Below are positions 50,500 through 59,647 of a stretch of 64,000 bases of DNA, piece after piece (position 1 is the first letter of the stretch; each line of letters opens with the position of its first letter). The notes under the pieces are model-generated. The model made no database searches. It worked only from the letters and a program-made list of their open reading frames with translations, and was not told the DNA's origin. The DNA comes from Treponema_I sp045599005 (GTDB taxonomy: Bacteria; Spirochaetota; Spirochaetia; Treponematales; Treponemataceae). Both the position numbers and the translations under genes were made by a program. The stretch lies in assembly GCA_045599005.1 (NCBI GenBank), contig JAZRVF010000020.1, forward strand, positions 124,001 to 188,000, given 5' to 3'.

Positions 50500-52464
50500 A
50501 TGGAAAAAATGCAGGAAAAAAAACTGGTGGATTCTTTACGCACACTTTTGAAGAAATATTTTGGTTATGAGGATTTCAGGTCTGGTCAATTGGAGATAAT
50601 TCAGTCTGTCCTGGCTGGAAAAGACACACTTGCAGTAATGCCCACGGGCGGAGGAAAATCCCTGTGCTACCAGATTCCCGCGTTGGTGTTCAAAGGGCTG
50701 ACTGTTGTTGTTTCTCCTCTGATTTCTCTGATGCAGGATCAGGTGGCTCAGCTTGAGAAACTGGGAATTCCTGCTCTGTTTCTTAACAGCAGTCTTGAAT
50801 GGGATGAATACACAGCCAACATGGCCCAGATCCGGCGTGGCGAGATAAAACTGCTTTATTGTGCGCCGGAAACTCTGGTGACGGAACGCATGCAGAGCCT
50901 TTTTTCGGAAGTTGTGGTCTCATGCCTTACCATTGATGAAGCCCATTGTATAAGTGAATGGGGTCACGATTTCAGACCTGAATACAGACAGCTGAGTGAT
51001 GTGCGGCGCATCTTTCCTTCGGCAGTGTGTCTTGCACTGACTGCGACCGCGACTGAAACCGTACAGCGCGACATTCAGCAGATGCTGGCTGAGGGAAAGC
51101 CTTTTGCGAGGTTCATTTCCAGCTTCAACAGGGAAAACATTTTTCTTGAAGTTGTTCCGAAAACCGGCAATGCCCGGGGGCTTTCTGACAGAGCGGCCGG
51201 AATGTTCCCTAAGGCGCGTAAGACAAAGCTGTCCAGAGCTGATGAACTTGTCCTTGAGTTTCTGGCGGATCATTCTTCTGAATCGGGGATTATCTATTGT
51301 TTTTCCCGGCAGCAGGTGGATGAGACAAGCGCAATGCTGGATCTGTGCGGAGTTGAGAATCTTCCTTATCATGCTGGTTTTGATGACAGAGTGCGTGCCG
51401 AAAATCAGCGTCTGTTTCTGGAAGACAGAGTAAAAATTGTTGTTGCAACTCTGGCTTTCGGCATGGGGATAAACAAACCCAACGTTCGTTTTGTGATTCA
51501 TTACGATCTGCCCAGGTCGGTGGAACAGTATTATCAGGAAATAGGACGGGCCGGCCGTGACGGAAAACCTGCCCAGGCGCTTCTTCTGTACAGCTGGGCG
51601 GACTGCAGGAAAATTGATTTTTTCCTCAGGGACAAAAGTGGAAAAGAAAGAGCTTCTGCGGAAGTTCAGCTTAAAGGAATAACGGATTTTGCAACTTTGC
51701 ATTCATGCAGGCGTCAGTATCTGCTGGGATATTTCGGTGAGCGTTTTGCCGGCTCTGACAGTCCGGAACAATGCTGTGATGTCTGCGCAATGCAGAAAAA
51801 CGCGGTTCCTGTGGATATGACAGTTCCGGTGCAGAAAATACTGTCAGCTGTGATCCGTACCCGGGAACGATTCGGAACCGCATATGTGATTGATGTGCTT
51901 CTAGGGAAAAACTCACAGCGCATTGAAGACAACGGACATGATCTGCTGACAGTTTTCGGATGCGGAAAGGAATATGGAAAAGATGACTGGTTTGAGTTGA
52001 CGCGGCTTCTGGTTGATGAAGGCTTTTTGAAGAAGTCTGCGGATTATGGTGTCCTGTCCCTGACTGCTAAAGCCCGGAATGTGCTGACAAACCGCAGTCC
52101 TGTATTCCTGCCCTTTATGCCCAGGACAGAAAGCAACCCTGCCGTAAAAAGTGCAGAAGCCGCAAAAAAGGTAAAAACCGGGAAGACCGGGAAAAGTGTG
52201 GACAGAGTGCCGGAAAATGAAGACCCTTTGACAGACGCAGAAAACGCTCTTATGAACGCGCTTAAAAAATGGCGGGCGGAAGAAGCAAAGAAAAACGGTG
52301 TGCCGGCTTTCTGCATTTTCAGCAACAAAGTGCTTGAAAACCTGGTGCGTGTAAAGCCGGAGACAGAAAATGCCCTTGTACGGGATGTAAGCGGAATCGG
52401 ACCGCAGAAAGCGGAAAAGTTCGGGCCCGAAATTCTTGCGTTGATAGCTGACTTCCGGACCTGA
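50500..52464 (+). CDS. recQ: RecQ-family ATP-dependent DNA helicase
   Basis: A 654-residue 3'-5' helicase for recombination and fork repair. Motif I is MPTGGGKSLCYQIPAL (about residue 46), motif II is IDEAHCISEWGHDFRPEYR (DEAH box plus RecQ aromatic loop), and motif VI is QEIGRAGRDGKPAQ. The zinc-binding region has CRRQYLLGYFG and CCDVC, followed by the winged-helix RQC domain. A Lys-rich linker (about 550-575) leads to a C-terminal HRDC domain (IFSNKVLENLVRVKPETE ... VSGIGPQKAEKFG). Full length. Confidence 0.96.
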   Translation: MEKMQEKKLVDSLRTLLKKYFGYEDFRSGQLEIIQSVLAGKDTLAVMPTGGGKSLCYQIPALVFKGLTVVVSPLISLMQDQVAQLEKLGIPALFLNSSLEWDEYTANMAQIRRGEIKLLYCAPETLVTERMQSLFSEVVVSCLTIDEAHCISEWGHDFRPEYRQLSDVRRIFPSAVCLALTATATETVQRDIQQMLAEGKPFARFISSFNRENIFLEVVPKTGNARGLSDRAAGMFPKARKTKLSRADELVLEFLADHSSESGIIYCFSRQQVDETSAMLDLCGVENLPYHAGFDDRVRAENQRLFLEDRVKIVVATLAFGMGINKPNVRFVIHYDLPRSVEQYYQEIGRAGRDGKPAQALLLYSWADCRKIDFFLRDKSGKERASAEVQLKGITDFATLHSCRRQYLLGYFGERFAGSDSPEQCCDVCAMQKNAVPVDMTVPVQKILSAVIRTRERFGTAYVIDVLLGKNSQRIEDNGHDLLTVFGCGKEYGKDDWFELTRLLVDEGFLKKSADYGVLSLTAKARNVLTNRSPVFLPFMPRTESNPAVKSAEAAKKVKTGKTGKSVDRVPENEDPLTDAENALMNALKKWRAEEAKKNGVPAFCIFSNKVLENLVRVKPETENALVRDVSGIGPQKAEKFGPEILALIADFRT

Positions 52465-52482
52465 CACTGCACTAAAACCGGA

Positions 52483-54732
52483 TCATTCCGTTATATCCGC
52501 TGTGAGAGTACGGAAGTTTTCCGGGTTCATATAATCTTTTGATTCACCGTCATCGCTGTAAAGCCGGTAAGTGACCGGGCCGGATGTGTTACCGGTGGCA
52601 GGGCATGAAAGCAGAGTGAGTTTCTGTCCTGACACAGTGGCTGTATTAATGGGACCTTGTCCGGGAAGTTCTGCAACAGGAACTCCGTGTCCGGGGCGAA
52701 TGAAGAAAACGGCTCTGTCTTTTGGCACACTTATCCAGTGGTCACCGGCGGGCAGGTCTTTAAAAGCGAAGGCTTCTGCGGTGGAAGCACGGCTGGTTTC
52801 TGCGCCGCCGAAAGTGACCATACGCATCGGTTCAGGCAGGTAGACATAGCGGCCCGTTGCATTCTGTTCCACAACCGGCGCACACATGATGCTTTCTCCC
52901 ACAAGAAGCTGATCCTCTGCTGCGGCCGCGCGTGTATCTGACGGATATGCAAAACACAGAGGTTTGAAGTACATGCCGTCATTAAGTGCGGCTTTCATGA
53001 ATTCACTGTAAAGATATGGCAGAAGGCGGTAACGGGTTTCAATTACGGCGGCAAATTCTGCCGGTTTCTCAAAGCGGAATGCTTCCTGGGCGCGGGTGCC
53101 CATTGCGGAATGGTTCCGCATCAGAGGAGTGAATACCGCAAACTGCAGCCAGCGTAGCAGGAGTTCCCGGGAAACATCGCTTCCGAAGCCACCGATGTCT
53201 GCACCGGAATACAGAAAGCCGCACATGTTCAGTGAAGGCATCATGGAGACGTTCATTTTAAGGTGCTGCCACAGGGACTGGTTGTCGCCTGTCCAGATTC
53301 CGCCGTAACGGTGGGCACCGATGCAGCTTGCACGGCTGAAAAGCAGGATGCGTCTGTCCGGTCGGAGTTCTTCTATCGCTTCGGAAGCAGAACGGGTCAT
53401 GTTGTAACCGTAAAGATTGTGCACGTCATTGTGGCAGACGTAGGTTCTGTCTCTGTCTTCCGGATCATTGCTCTTTATTCCGGGAGTTCCGACGGCAAAA
53501 TCTCCGGAAGTCTCTTTGCTTACTTTGTGAAAAAAGCTTTTATAGTCAGAAACTCTGTTTGAAAGATTTGTTGTGCCTGTAAAACGGAAATACTCCGAAA
53601 TACCCATGTTCACGTTTCTGAAACTGTCAATTTCATTGAATGCTTTCTGCAGTCCTTCTTCTGTATAAAAAAGTGCAGGCTCGTTCATGTCATTCCAGAA
53701 TCCGTCAATTCCATAATCAAGAAGGATGCTGTAATTTTTCCCGAACCATTTTCCTGCATCTCGGTTGAGAAAATCAGGAAAGTGACAGACTCCCGGCCAC
53801 ACTGCTGCTGTAAAAGGTTTACCGGGATCACCGGATCTGTCGGCGCAGAAAAATCCCTGTCTAAGTCCTTCCTCATAAACAGGATAACCTGTGTTGATTT
53901 TCACTCCTGCATCAATAATTGGAACAAGATGAAGTCCGTCTGCTGTCATTTCTTCAACAAAGTTCCTGAAGTCAGGAAAAGCTTTTGAGTCAATTGTAAA
54001 ATCCTGGAAGGAATCCATGTAATCAATGTCAAGGAAGAGAGCCTCAAGCGGGATGTTCGCACGGCGGTATTCATCGGCCACGGCACGGATTTCTGCGGCA
54101 GTTCTGTAACCCCATCGGCTCTGCATGTAACCGAAAGCCCATCGCGGAGGAATGTAGCTGGTGCCTGTAAGTTTTCGGAACTGAAAGCAGATGTCAGTGA
54201 AAAAGGATTCTGAAACTGTCTCTTCATCTGCGGTGATTATGTAGACTGAGATTGCGGATTTTGGTGCGGTGACAGAGATTGTGTCTGTCTGTGAAAAGCC
54301 CAGGTCAAAGACAAGCCGGCCGGGATAATCAAAGAAAATGCCGAATGGGGAAGCGGTTTCCGGTGCGATCAGCAGGAAATTGTGGGCGCCGTAGAGAGAT
54401 CTGCAGTCTTCTGTGTGGTGCGGTTCATCACTGCAGTAAGATTCAAAAATGTTTCCACGTCTGTTCATTCCGCGGACGTTCTCGCCAAGTCCGTAAATCC
54501 GGTCTGAGTCCTGCATTATGTAGCGCCATAAAAAGGCGGCCGGTTCATCGCCACACATATACTGGGCTTTGTGGCTGCATTGTGAAAGTGGCGGCGTCTC
54601 GGAAACAGGATTTGCTTCAGAAAAACAGGTGAAGGAACCGAAATCCGGTGGGAGCTGTGTTTCCTGCGATGGAATCTGGAGAACTGTAGATTCTGTGTTG
54701 AAGGGATTTCCGAAGGTGTATTTAAAAATCAT
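52483..54732 (-). CDS. alpha-glucosidase/xylosidase-like glycoside hydrolase (GH31)
   Basis: A 749-residue enzyme. GH31 landmarks: PPRWAFGYMQSRWGYR (about residue 190), LFLDIDYMDSFQDFT, the nucleophile Asp in DGFWNDMNEPALF, and GADIGGF with WLQFAVFTPLMRNHSAMGTR. A beta-sandwich C-terminal domain follows. There is no signal peptide, so it probably acts on imported oligosaccharides. GH31 includes alpha-glucosidases and alpha-xylosidases, and the substrate cannot be fixed from sequence alone. A GGAG ribosome site precedes ATG. Confidence 0.9.
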   Translation of the reverse strand: MIFKYTFGNPFNTESTVLQIPSQETQLPPDFGSFTCFSEANPVSETPPLSQCSHKAQYMCGDEPAAFLWRYIMQDSDRIYGLGENVRGMNRRGNIFESYCSDEPHHTEDCRSLYGAHNFLLIAPETASPFGIFFDYPGRLVFDLGFSQTDTISVTAPKSAISVYIITADEETVSESFFTDICFQFRKLTGTSYIPPRWAFGYMQSRWGYRTAAEIRAVADEYRRANIPLEALFLDIDYMDSFQDFTIDSKAFPDFRNFVEEMTADGLHLVPIIDAGVKINTGYPVYEEGLRQGFFCADRSGDPGKPFTAAVWPGVCHFPDFLNRDAGKWFGKNYSILLDYGIDGFWNDMNEPALFYTEEGLQKAFNEIDSFRNVNMGISEYFRFTGTTNLSNRVSDYKSFFHKVSKETSGDFAVGTPGIKSNDPEDRDRTYVCHNDVHNLYGYNMTRSASEAIEELRPDRRILLFSRASCIGAHRYGGIWTGDNQSLWQHLKMNVSMMPSLNMCGFLYSGADIGGFGSDVSRELLLRWLQFAVFTPLMRNHSAMGTRAQEAFRFEKPAEFAAVIETRYRLLPYLYSEFMKAALNDGMYFKPLCFAYPSDTRAAAAEDQLLVGESIMCAPVVEQNATGRYVYLPEPMRMVTFGGAETSRASTAEAFAFKDLPAGDHWISVPKDRAVFFIRPGHGVPVAELPGQGPINTATVSGQKLTLLSCPATGNTSGPVTYRLYSDDGESKDYMNPENFRTLTADITE

Positions 54733-54842
54733 CTTTGACTCCTGTTCTGTCTGTAAACCGATTTACTTGTAGTATACACCCAAAATTCATTTTGTAAAGC
54801 TGGAAAATCAGGCTGAAAAAGGGCAGAAGTGGGGCAAGGGTT

Positions 54843-54871
54843 TTGTAAGTTTTGTTTCCGTTCAGTATAAT
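54843..54871 (+). promoter_or_regulatory. dus promoter abutting the start codon
   Basis: TTGTAA (54843-54848), 17-base spacer, consensus TATAAT (54866-54871). Seven bases (GGAAGCC) separate it from ATG 54879, so initiation would fall at or next to the start codon. Confidence 0.7.
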
Positions 54872-54878
54872 GGAAGCC

Positions 54879-55886
54879 ATGAAACTGATTTATGCCCCGA
54901 TGGCTACACTTTCTCACGAACCTATGCGGCGTCTTGTGGAAAGGTTCGGCGGTTGTGACGAACATTATACAGAAATGATTCATGCGCCTTCACTCCTGCA
55001 TGGAGGCCAGTTTGAGAAATATTACCTGCTTCACGAGGCGGCTCCTGAAAAGATTGTGTGGCAGCTTACGGGTACGGAACCGGTTTCTATGGCGGAAGCT
55101 GCGGCGATGGTGAGTCAGCTTGGCGGAATCGGGATTGACCTGAACATGGGCTGTTCTGCGCCGGACATTGCGCGTTTCGGTGCAGGAATCAGCTGGATGC
55201 TGAAAAGCCGGGAAGAGACGCGGACAATGGTGATGGCTGTGAAAAAAGTCATGCCTGAGAAACTGCGGCTAAGCGTGAAGATGCGTCTTGGCGATGAAGA
55301 TTTCACGATGGATGGACTTTTTGATTTTACGGACATGCTGATTGACTGCGGTGTGTCTCAGCTGGTTCTCCATCCAAGGACAAAGAAAGAGAAATATACC
55401 CGCCCTCCAAAAATCAGTCTGCTTAAACCCTTTGTGGAACATGTGCGAAAAAAAAATCCGGATGTGAAAGTGATAGGAAACGGGGCGGTTCACGATGCGG
55501 CTTCTTTTGATGCCATGCTGCGTGCGTCACCGGATCTTGACGGTGTGATGATCGGCAGGGCTGCGGCACAGAAACCCTGGATCTTTGCAGAGATTGCAAG
55601 GACACGGGGATTGATGGCCAGTGAGAAGATGCAGATTCCTGTCGGTGAAATGCCGGTGGATCTGCTTGAGGTTGCGGAAGAGTTTACGGGCGATCTGCAG
55701 AAGTTCCAGCCACCGGAATTCTATGACTCGCGGGCACGGAGATTTTTCAGTTTCTTTCTGGACAATTTTATGTACTCCCATTTTCTGAAGACAAAGATTC
55801 TGAATACGAAAATCAGGGATGAGCAGCTGGCGACAATAAAAGAATATCTGGATAAAATGCCGGAAGAACGGTTCCGGAAAATCTGA
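54879..55886 (+). CDS. dus: tRNA-dihydrouridine synthase
   Basis: A 335-residue FMN enzyme reducing uridines in tRNA D loops. It opens KLIYAPMATLSHEPMRRLVE (FMN-binding barrel start). Other conserved parts are IDLNMGCSAPDIARFGAG with the catalytic Cys, LSVKMRLG, LVLHPRTKKEKY, VIGNGAVHD and GVMIGRAAAQKPWIF. I chose ATG 54879, which gives the usual family N-terminus; the open frame upstream contains the promoter -10 box. Confidence 0.92.
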   Translation: MKLIYAPMATLSHEPMRRLVERFGGCDEHYTEMIHAPSLLHGGQFEKYYLLHEAAPEKIVWQLTGTEPVSMAEAAAMVSQLGGIGIDLNMGCSAPDIARFGAGISWMLKSREETRTMVMAVKKVMPEKLRLSVKMRLGDEDFTMDGLFDFTDMLIDCGVSQLVLHPRTKKEKYTRPPKISLLKPFVEHVRKKNPDVKVIGNGAVHDAASFDAMLRASPDLDGVMIGRAAAQKPWIFAEIARTRGLMASEKMQIPVGEMPVDLLEVAEEFTGDLQKFQPPEFYDSRARRFFSFFLDNFMYSHFLKTKILNTKIRDEQLATIKEYLDKMPEERFRKI

Positions 55887-55967
55887 AACGTAATTTCGGA
55901 GACTTGTGGACTGGCCCGCCAACCGGGCCTTTGCGGTTGTGGGCTGGCGGGGAAAGTTGCGGACTGG

Positions 55968-56282
55968 TCAGTCCATGTGGAAAACTTCTTTAAGGGGCAG
56001 ACAGACCGGTGAATTGTCCGGGTTTACGTCCATGATGTCTGCCATGTAATCCCACCATTTGCGCATGATAGGTTCTGCGGGCAATGCGTCTGATTTTGCA
56101 GGATCATCCTGAAGCTGGACGGCAAAAAGTGTGAGTGTCTCTTCATCAAGGAAGATTGAGTAATCCCTGACACCGGCTTTGCTGAGAAGTTCCTTGAGTT
56201 CGGGCCAGATCTCGTCATGACGGCGTTTGTATTCGGCTTCAAAACCGGGTTTAAGTTTCATTTTGCTTGCAACACGAATCAT
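55968..56282 (-). CDS. rhaM: L-rhamnose mutarotase
   Basis: A 104-residue enzyme interconverting alpha and beta L-rhamnose. The family pattern is clear: RVASKMKLKPGFEAEYKRRHDEIWPELKELL with the active His, YSIFLDEETLTLFAV, and RKWWDYMADIMDVNPDNSP with the paired Trp residues. Length is normal. No rhamnose isomerase or kinase is in the window. A GGAG ribosome site precedes ATG. Confidence 0.93.
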   Translation of the reverse strand: MIRVASKMKLKPGFEAEYKRRHDEIWPELKELLSKAGVRDYSIFLDEETLTLFAVQLQDDPAKSDALPAEPIMRKWWDYMADIMDVNPDNSPVCLPLKEVFHMD

Positions 56283-56400
56283 AATGTCTCCTAAAAAAAT
56301 GATTGTATGGTGCCGCCGGGTATCAGCAGCAGTTTTATTATAATGCGGCTTTATTCTGCGGACAGTTCATTATTCGGATTTTCATAGCAGAATTCCGTCA

Positions 56401-56979
56401 TTATTCCGCTTCTTTAAGAAGCTCCGAGTAAAAGCGGTTTTCAATCAGTTCCGGGCTTACTCCGCAAAGCTGCAGTTCCTGAACCAGCCTGTCATGAAGG
56501 GCTTTCATCCGGGCGGGGGCGTTGCTGTCTGAGAAAGTCTCAATTTCAATAAAGTCCCCAAGACCGAGGATTGTACAGAGTTCAATGTGCATATCGCCGT
56601 GCATGAAACTGTATGCGGTTTTGTGTTTCTGCATGTGTTTCCTGAAGCCGGAGTCTTTCAGAATCAGGACAAAATCTTCTGCGCTGGACACGGAAAATTC
56701 GTGCTCTTCGTTGACTTCGTAACCGGAGCCGTCTTTCGCAATCCGCAGTTCCTTCTTTTTGTAAGTGACCCAGGTGGTTCTGAGGACGGATTCTGCTTTT
56801 TCAGAGGCCGGTGTTTCTTTTTCCTCCCGGATTCTTACGGTAATGTGTCCCTTTGCTTTTTTCAGCCGGTAGTAGGTGTCCTGTTTGTCCAGAAATCCCT
56901 GATATTCGGCAAAAGTTCCGACCAATGCTCTGGTTTTCTGCAGATCAGGCAGATGGGCTTTCAATTCAACTTCGTACAT
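56401..56979 (-). CDS. CYTH-domain protein (class IV adenylate cyclase-like)
   Basis: A 192-residue protein with a CYTH triphosphate-tunnel fold. The diagnostic ExExK pattern is at the start (YEVELKAHL), and basic and acidic strands follow (RLKKAKGHITVRIREEKE, KKKELRI, YSFMHGDMHIELCTILGLGDFIEIETF). Members are CyaB-type adenylate cyclases, thiamine-triphosphatases or inorganic triphosphatases, and I cannot choose among these. There is no Shine-Dalgarno; a good promoter ends six bases before ATG. Confidence 0.85.
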   Translation of the reverse strand: MYEVELKAHLPDLQKTRALVGTFAEYQGFLDKQDTYYRLKKAKGHITVRIREEKETPASEKAESVLRTTWVTYKKKELRIAKDGSGYEVNEEHEFSVSSAEDFVLILKDSGFRKHMQKHKTAYSFMHGDMHIELCTILGLGDFIEIETFSDSNAPARMKALHDRLVQELQLCGVSPELIENRFYSELLKEAE

Positions 56980-56985
56980 GCTCTG

Positions 56986-57014
56986 ATTTTACTACCAATC
57001 GGGCAAGTTGTAAA
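56986..57014 (-). promoter_or_regulatory. CYTH gene promoter abutting the start codon
   Basis: On the minus strand TTTACA (57009-57014), 17-base spacer, TAAAAT (56986-56991), then six bases to ATG 56979. Confidence 0.65.
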
Positions 57015-57050
57015 AAGAATGATTCGGGAAAGAGCACTTTTGATAAAATA

Positions 57051-57233
57051 GATCCTTCGACAAAAAACTTGTTTTTAGCGCTCCGGATGACACACTTTAT
57101 TGTTCCGGATGACAGTGCGGTACGTTGTCATGTTGAGCGGAGGCGCAGCCGAAGTCGAAACATCTCACAAAGCTTGTAATGTTTTTTTTGGATCCTTCGA
57201 CAAAAAACTTGTTTTTATTGCTCAGGATGACAG
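57051..57233. repeat. dispersed hairpin repeat cluster
   Basis: It contains minus-oriented ATCCT-type units with inner A/T stems at both ends. Between them is a plus-oriented ATGTT-type unit (GTCATGTTGAGCGGAGGCGC ... GTCGAAACATCT). Confidence 0.88.
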
Positions 57234-57240
57234 GGCTGTA

Positions 57241-57276
57241 AAAAAAAAAACGCACCTGATTCTGCATCAAGTGCGT
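57241..57276 (-). terminator. terminator of the trhA-like gene
   Basis: On the minus strand ACGCACTTGAT pairs with AATCAGGTGCGT, followed by a T10 run. Confidence 0.88.
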
Positions 57277-57324
57277 GTGTAAATCATGTGATTTGTAAAT
57301 CAGCGTGCTGGCTTTTCAGAATCC

Positions 57325-58191
57325 TCAGCCGATGATGAAGAACACGCTGAAGAAGTGAAGAATGCTTCCTGCGATTACGAAAAGGTGCCAGATTGAGTGC
57401 ATCCATTTTACTGTCTTGAGTGAGTAGAAGATTGCACCGATTGTGTAGACAACGCCACCAACGACCAGCATCACAAGGCTTGTTGTGGTGATTGCCTGGG
57501 CCATGGGTCTGATTGCGCAGATCACAATCCAGCCCATCAGCAGATAGGTGAAGGATGAGACCAGACGCATGCGGCTTCCGAAAATTGCATAGAAGGTCAC
57601 ACCGAGAACTGCAAGTGCCCAGATAAGTCCGAAAAGTACCCATCCCAATGAATTGTGAAGTCCTACAAGACAGAAAGGTGTGTAGGTTCCGGCAATCATC
57701 AGGTAGATTGATGTGTGGTCAAGGATTGCAAAAACTTTTTTTGCTCCGATGGGTGTAAGGGCGTGATACAAGGTTGACATCAGGTAAACCAGAATCATTG
57801 TTGTGCCGAAAACAGCGGAACTTGTCACGTAGAAGGGTTTGATTTCCGGAGCTGATGCAGTGACTGCCTTGACAATCATGAGGACTGTGGCTGCAATGGA
57901 GAGTCCCACGCCGACGCCATGTGTGATGGAGTTGAAGATCTCTTCACCCACAGTGTAGCGTTTCTTGCGGTTCAGGTACTCAGCGCGTTTTGCCTCGCGG
58001 TTCTGCATTCTGCGTGCAAGTTTTTCCTCTTTTGTGACGGGTTTTCCTTTGTCACGGAGTTTCTGCTCCTTAAGATTCCGTCTGACTTCGGCAATATCAG
58101 CCTTGGCCTGTTTCTTTATGGCTGCGATATCAACAGAAGCCTGCTGATCAGGAGTGCGTGCATAATCTACAAGTTTGTGTTCTTCAGACAT
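57325..58191 (-). CDS. hemolysin III/TrhA-family membrane protein with charged N-terminal extension
   Basis: A 288-residue inner-membrane protein. The C-terminal 210 residues are a PAQR/hemolysin III domain with seven membrane segments: GEEIFNSITHGVGVGLSIAA (conserved His), STLYHALTP with SxxYH, LDHTSIYLMIAGTYTPF, and the closing MHSIWHLFVIAGSILHF. TrhA proteins are linked to membrane energetics homeostasis. The first 75 residues are highly charged (KKQAKADIAEVRRNLKEQKL ...), probably helical and cytoplasmic, and are absent from typical members of about 210 residues. Confidence 0.88.
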   Translation of the reverse strand: MSEEHKLVDYARTPDQQASVDIAAIKKQAKADIAEVRRNLKEQKLRDKGKPVTKEEKLARRMQNREAKRAEYLNRKKRYTVGEEIFNSITHGVGVGLSIAATVLMIVKAVTASAPEIKPFYVTSSAVFGTTMILVYLMSTLYHALTPIGAKKVFAILDHTSIYLMIAGTYTPFCLVGLHNSLGWVLFGLIWALAVLGVTFYAIFGSRMRLVSSFTYLLMGWIVICAIRPMAQAITTTSLVMLVVGGVVYTIGAIFYSLKTVKWMHSIWHLFVIAGSILHFFSVFFIIG

Positions 58192-58252
58192 TTTTTACCA
58201 CCTTTTCGTGACGGAATCCTGCGCGTCAGTAAGAAATCCGCCAGTTATAAAG

Positions 58253-59023
58253 TTATTGGCGATTCTGCCGTGAGATTTCGTAAAGCAGAATTCCTGTAGC
58301 TACAGATACGTTCAGACTGTCCAGCCGGCCGCAGGTAGGAATCGAAAGGATTCCATCACAGGTGTTTTCAAGAAGTCTGCTGATTCCGGTGCCTTCGCTT
58401 CCCATTACGAGAGCGATTTTCCCGGTAAGCTTTGCTTTCTGGGCTGATTCTCCGCCTGCGTCTGCACCGTAAATCCAGTAACCGGCTGCTTTGAGCATTT
58501 CTGCCGCGCGTACCAGATTAGGCACAACGGAGGTAGGGACCCATGCAGAGGCACCAGCACTTGAACGCTGTATTATCTCGCTGTTTTTTGCTCCGCGGCG
58601 TTCCGGCAGAACAACAAGATCAACTCCGAACTGGTCACAGCTGCGGATTATGGCACCCACGTTGTGAGGATCCGTAACTGAATCCAACAATACCACAATT
58701 CTTGTGTTTTTGTCATCAGTATTTTGTTCCGCGGCAATGAAGGCGTCAAAATCAACTGAATTCTCTCTTGCGTTTTCCTGTGAGACAAGCACAATGCCAC
58801 GGTGGTCGCGGGCTGTCTGGTCCAGGTCGGCGGTAAGGGAATCCAGATGGGAACTGTCGCAGCTGTTGCAGACAATTCCCGCTTTTTTTGCCTGTTCCAG
58901 GATTTTTTTTACACGGGGCCCGCTTTTGGCACAATAAATCTGGAGCCCCGCAACTTTTTCCGGTTGCTGCAGGGCTGCGCGGACTGCTTCCTCAATCGCA
59001 TGAAATCCGGTGATGATCTGCAT
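58253..59023 (-). CDS. rlmB: 23S rRNA 2'-O-methyltransferase-like SpoU protein (RlmB/TrmH family)
   Basis: A 256-residue SPOUT methyltransferase. The N-terminal substrate-binding domain opens MQIITGFHAIEEAVRAAL. The knotted catalytic domain has motif 1 DPHNVGAIIRSCDQFGVD, motif 2 LVMGSEGTGISRLL and motif 3 IPTCGRLDSLNVSVATGILLYE. RlmB is the likeliest member, modifying G2251 in E. coli numbering; a tRNA target is possible. I chose ATG 59023, behind AAGGA, just after the SEC-C gene; a longer frame overlaps that gene. Confidence 0.88.
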   Translation of the reverse strand: MQIITGFHAIEEAVRAALQQPEKVAGLQIYCAKSGPRVKKILEQAKKAGIVCNSCDSSHLDSLTADLDQTARDHRGIVLVSQENARENSVDFDAFIAAEQNTDDKNTRIVVLLDSVTDPHNVGAIIRSCDQFGVDLVVLPERRGAKNSEIIQRSSAGASAWVPTSVVPNLVRAAEMLKAAGYWIYGADAGGESAQKAKLTGKIALVMGSEGTGISRLLENTCDGILSIPTCGRLDSLNVSVATGILLYEISRQNRQ

Positions 59024-59039
59024 CAGGCAATTCCTTGCA

Positions 59040-59543
59040 TCAGCGGCCGCAGCATTTTTTGTATTTAAGGCCGGATCCGCAGGGACATGGATCGTTGCGT
59101 CCGACTTTTTCACCTGTGCGCACGATTGTGGTAGGAATCAGTTCTCCGCTTTCGTACAGCCATTCGCCGTCTTTCTTGATGAAGTTCGCATGCTCAAGAT
59201 GAACGTCTTTCATGCCTTTGCGCACGTAAGTCGCAGAGAATTCAACCATTCCTTTTGTGTCGGAGGCTTTTCCCTTTTCCGTGCGGATAATCTTGAGTCC
59301 CAGCCATTCGGATTCTTCGCTCCAACGGCGGGTTTCTTCCATATCAATCTGTGATTCTTCGTCATTGTTGACACAGCTTTTTGCGATGTAGTCAATCTCA
59401 TGCTTCACATATGCTGTATAGCGGCTGCGCATCAATGCTTCTGCTGTTTCTGCTGCTGCAGTTCCTTTGATAATCGGTTCACAACACTGGTCGTAAGTTT
59501 TGCCCGAACCGCAGGGACAAAGATTTTCTTTTGTTTCGCTCAT
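59040..59543 (-). CDS. YchJ-family protein with two SEC-C zinc motifs
   Basis: A 167-residue cytoplasmic protein with a SEC-C motif at each end: CPCGSGKTYDQCC near the N-terminus and DPCPCGSGLKYKKCC at the very end. Between them is the YchJ-type NTF2-like region (AEALMRSRYTAYVKHEIDYIAKS ... WLGLKIIRTE). YchJ family members are widespread and uncharacterised. It lies 16 bases before rlmB and is probably cotranscribed. Confidence 0.9.
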   Translation of the reverse strand: MSETKENLCPCGSGKTYDQCCEPIIKGTAAAETAEALMRSRYTAYVKHEIDYIAKSCVNNDEESQIDMEETRRWSEESEWLGLKIIRTEKGKASDTKGMVEFSATYVRKGMKDVHLEHANFIKKDGEWLYESGELIPTTIVRTGEKVGRNDPCPCGSGLKYKKCCGR

Positions 59544-59610
59544 GTCCTTGAGTATACAGAGAACAGGGCGCCTTTGCCATACCCCCGGTGACTGTCCGGA
59601 CCGGTGCTTA

Positions 59611-59640
59611 TTGGATAAAAAAACTGATTTGTGGTAATAT
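59611..59640 (+). promoter_or_regulatory. dnaX promoter abutting the start codon
   Basis: TTGGAT (59611-59616), 18-base spacer, TAATAT (59635-59640), then seven bases (TTTCTTT) to ATG 59648. No Shine-Dalgarno is present. Confidence 0.65.
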
Positions 59641-59647
59641 TTTCTTT

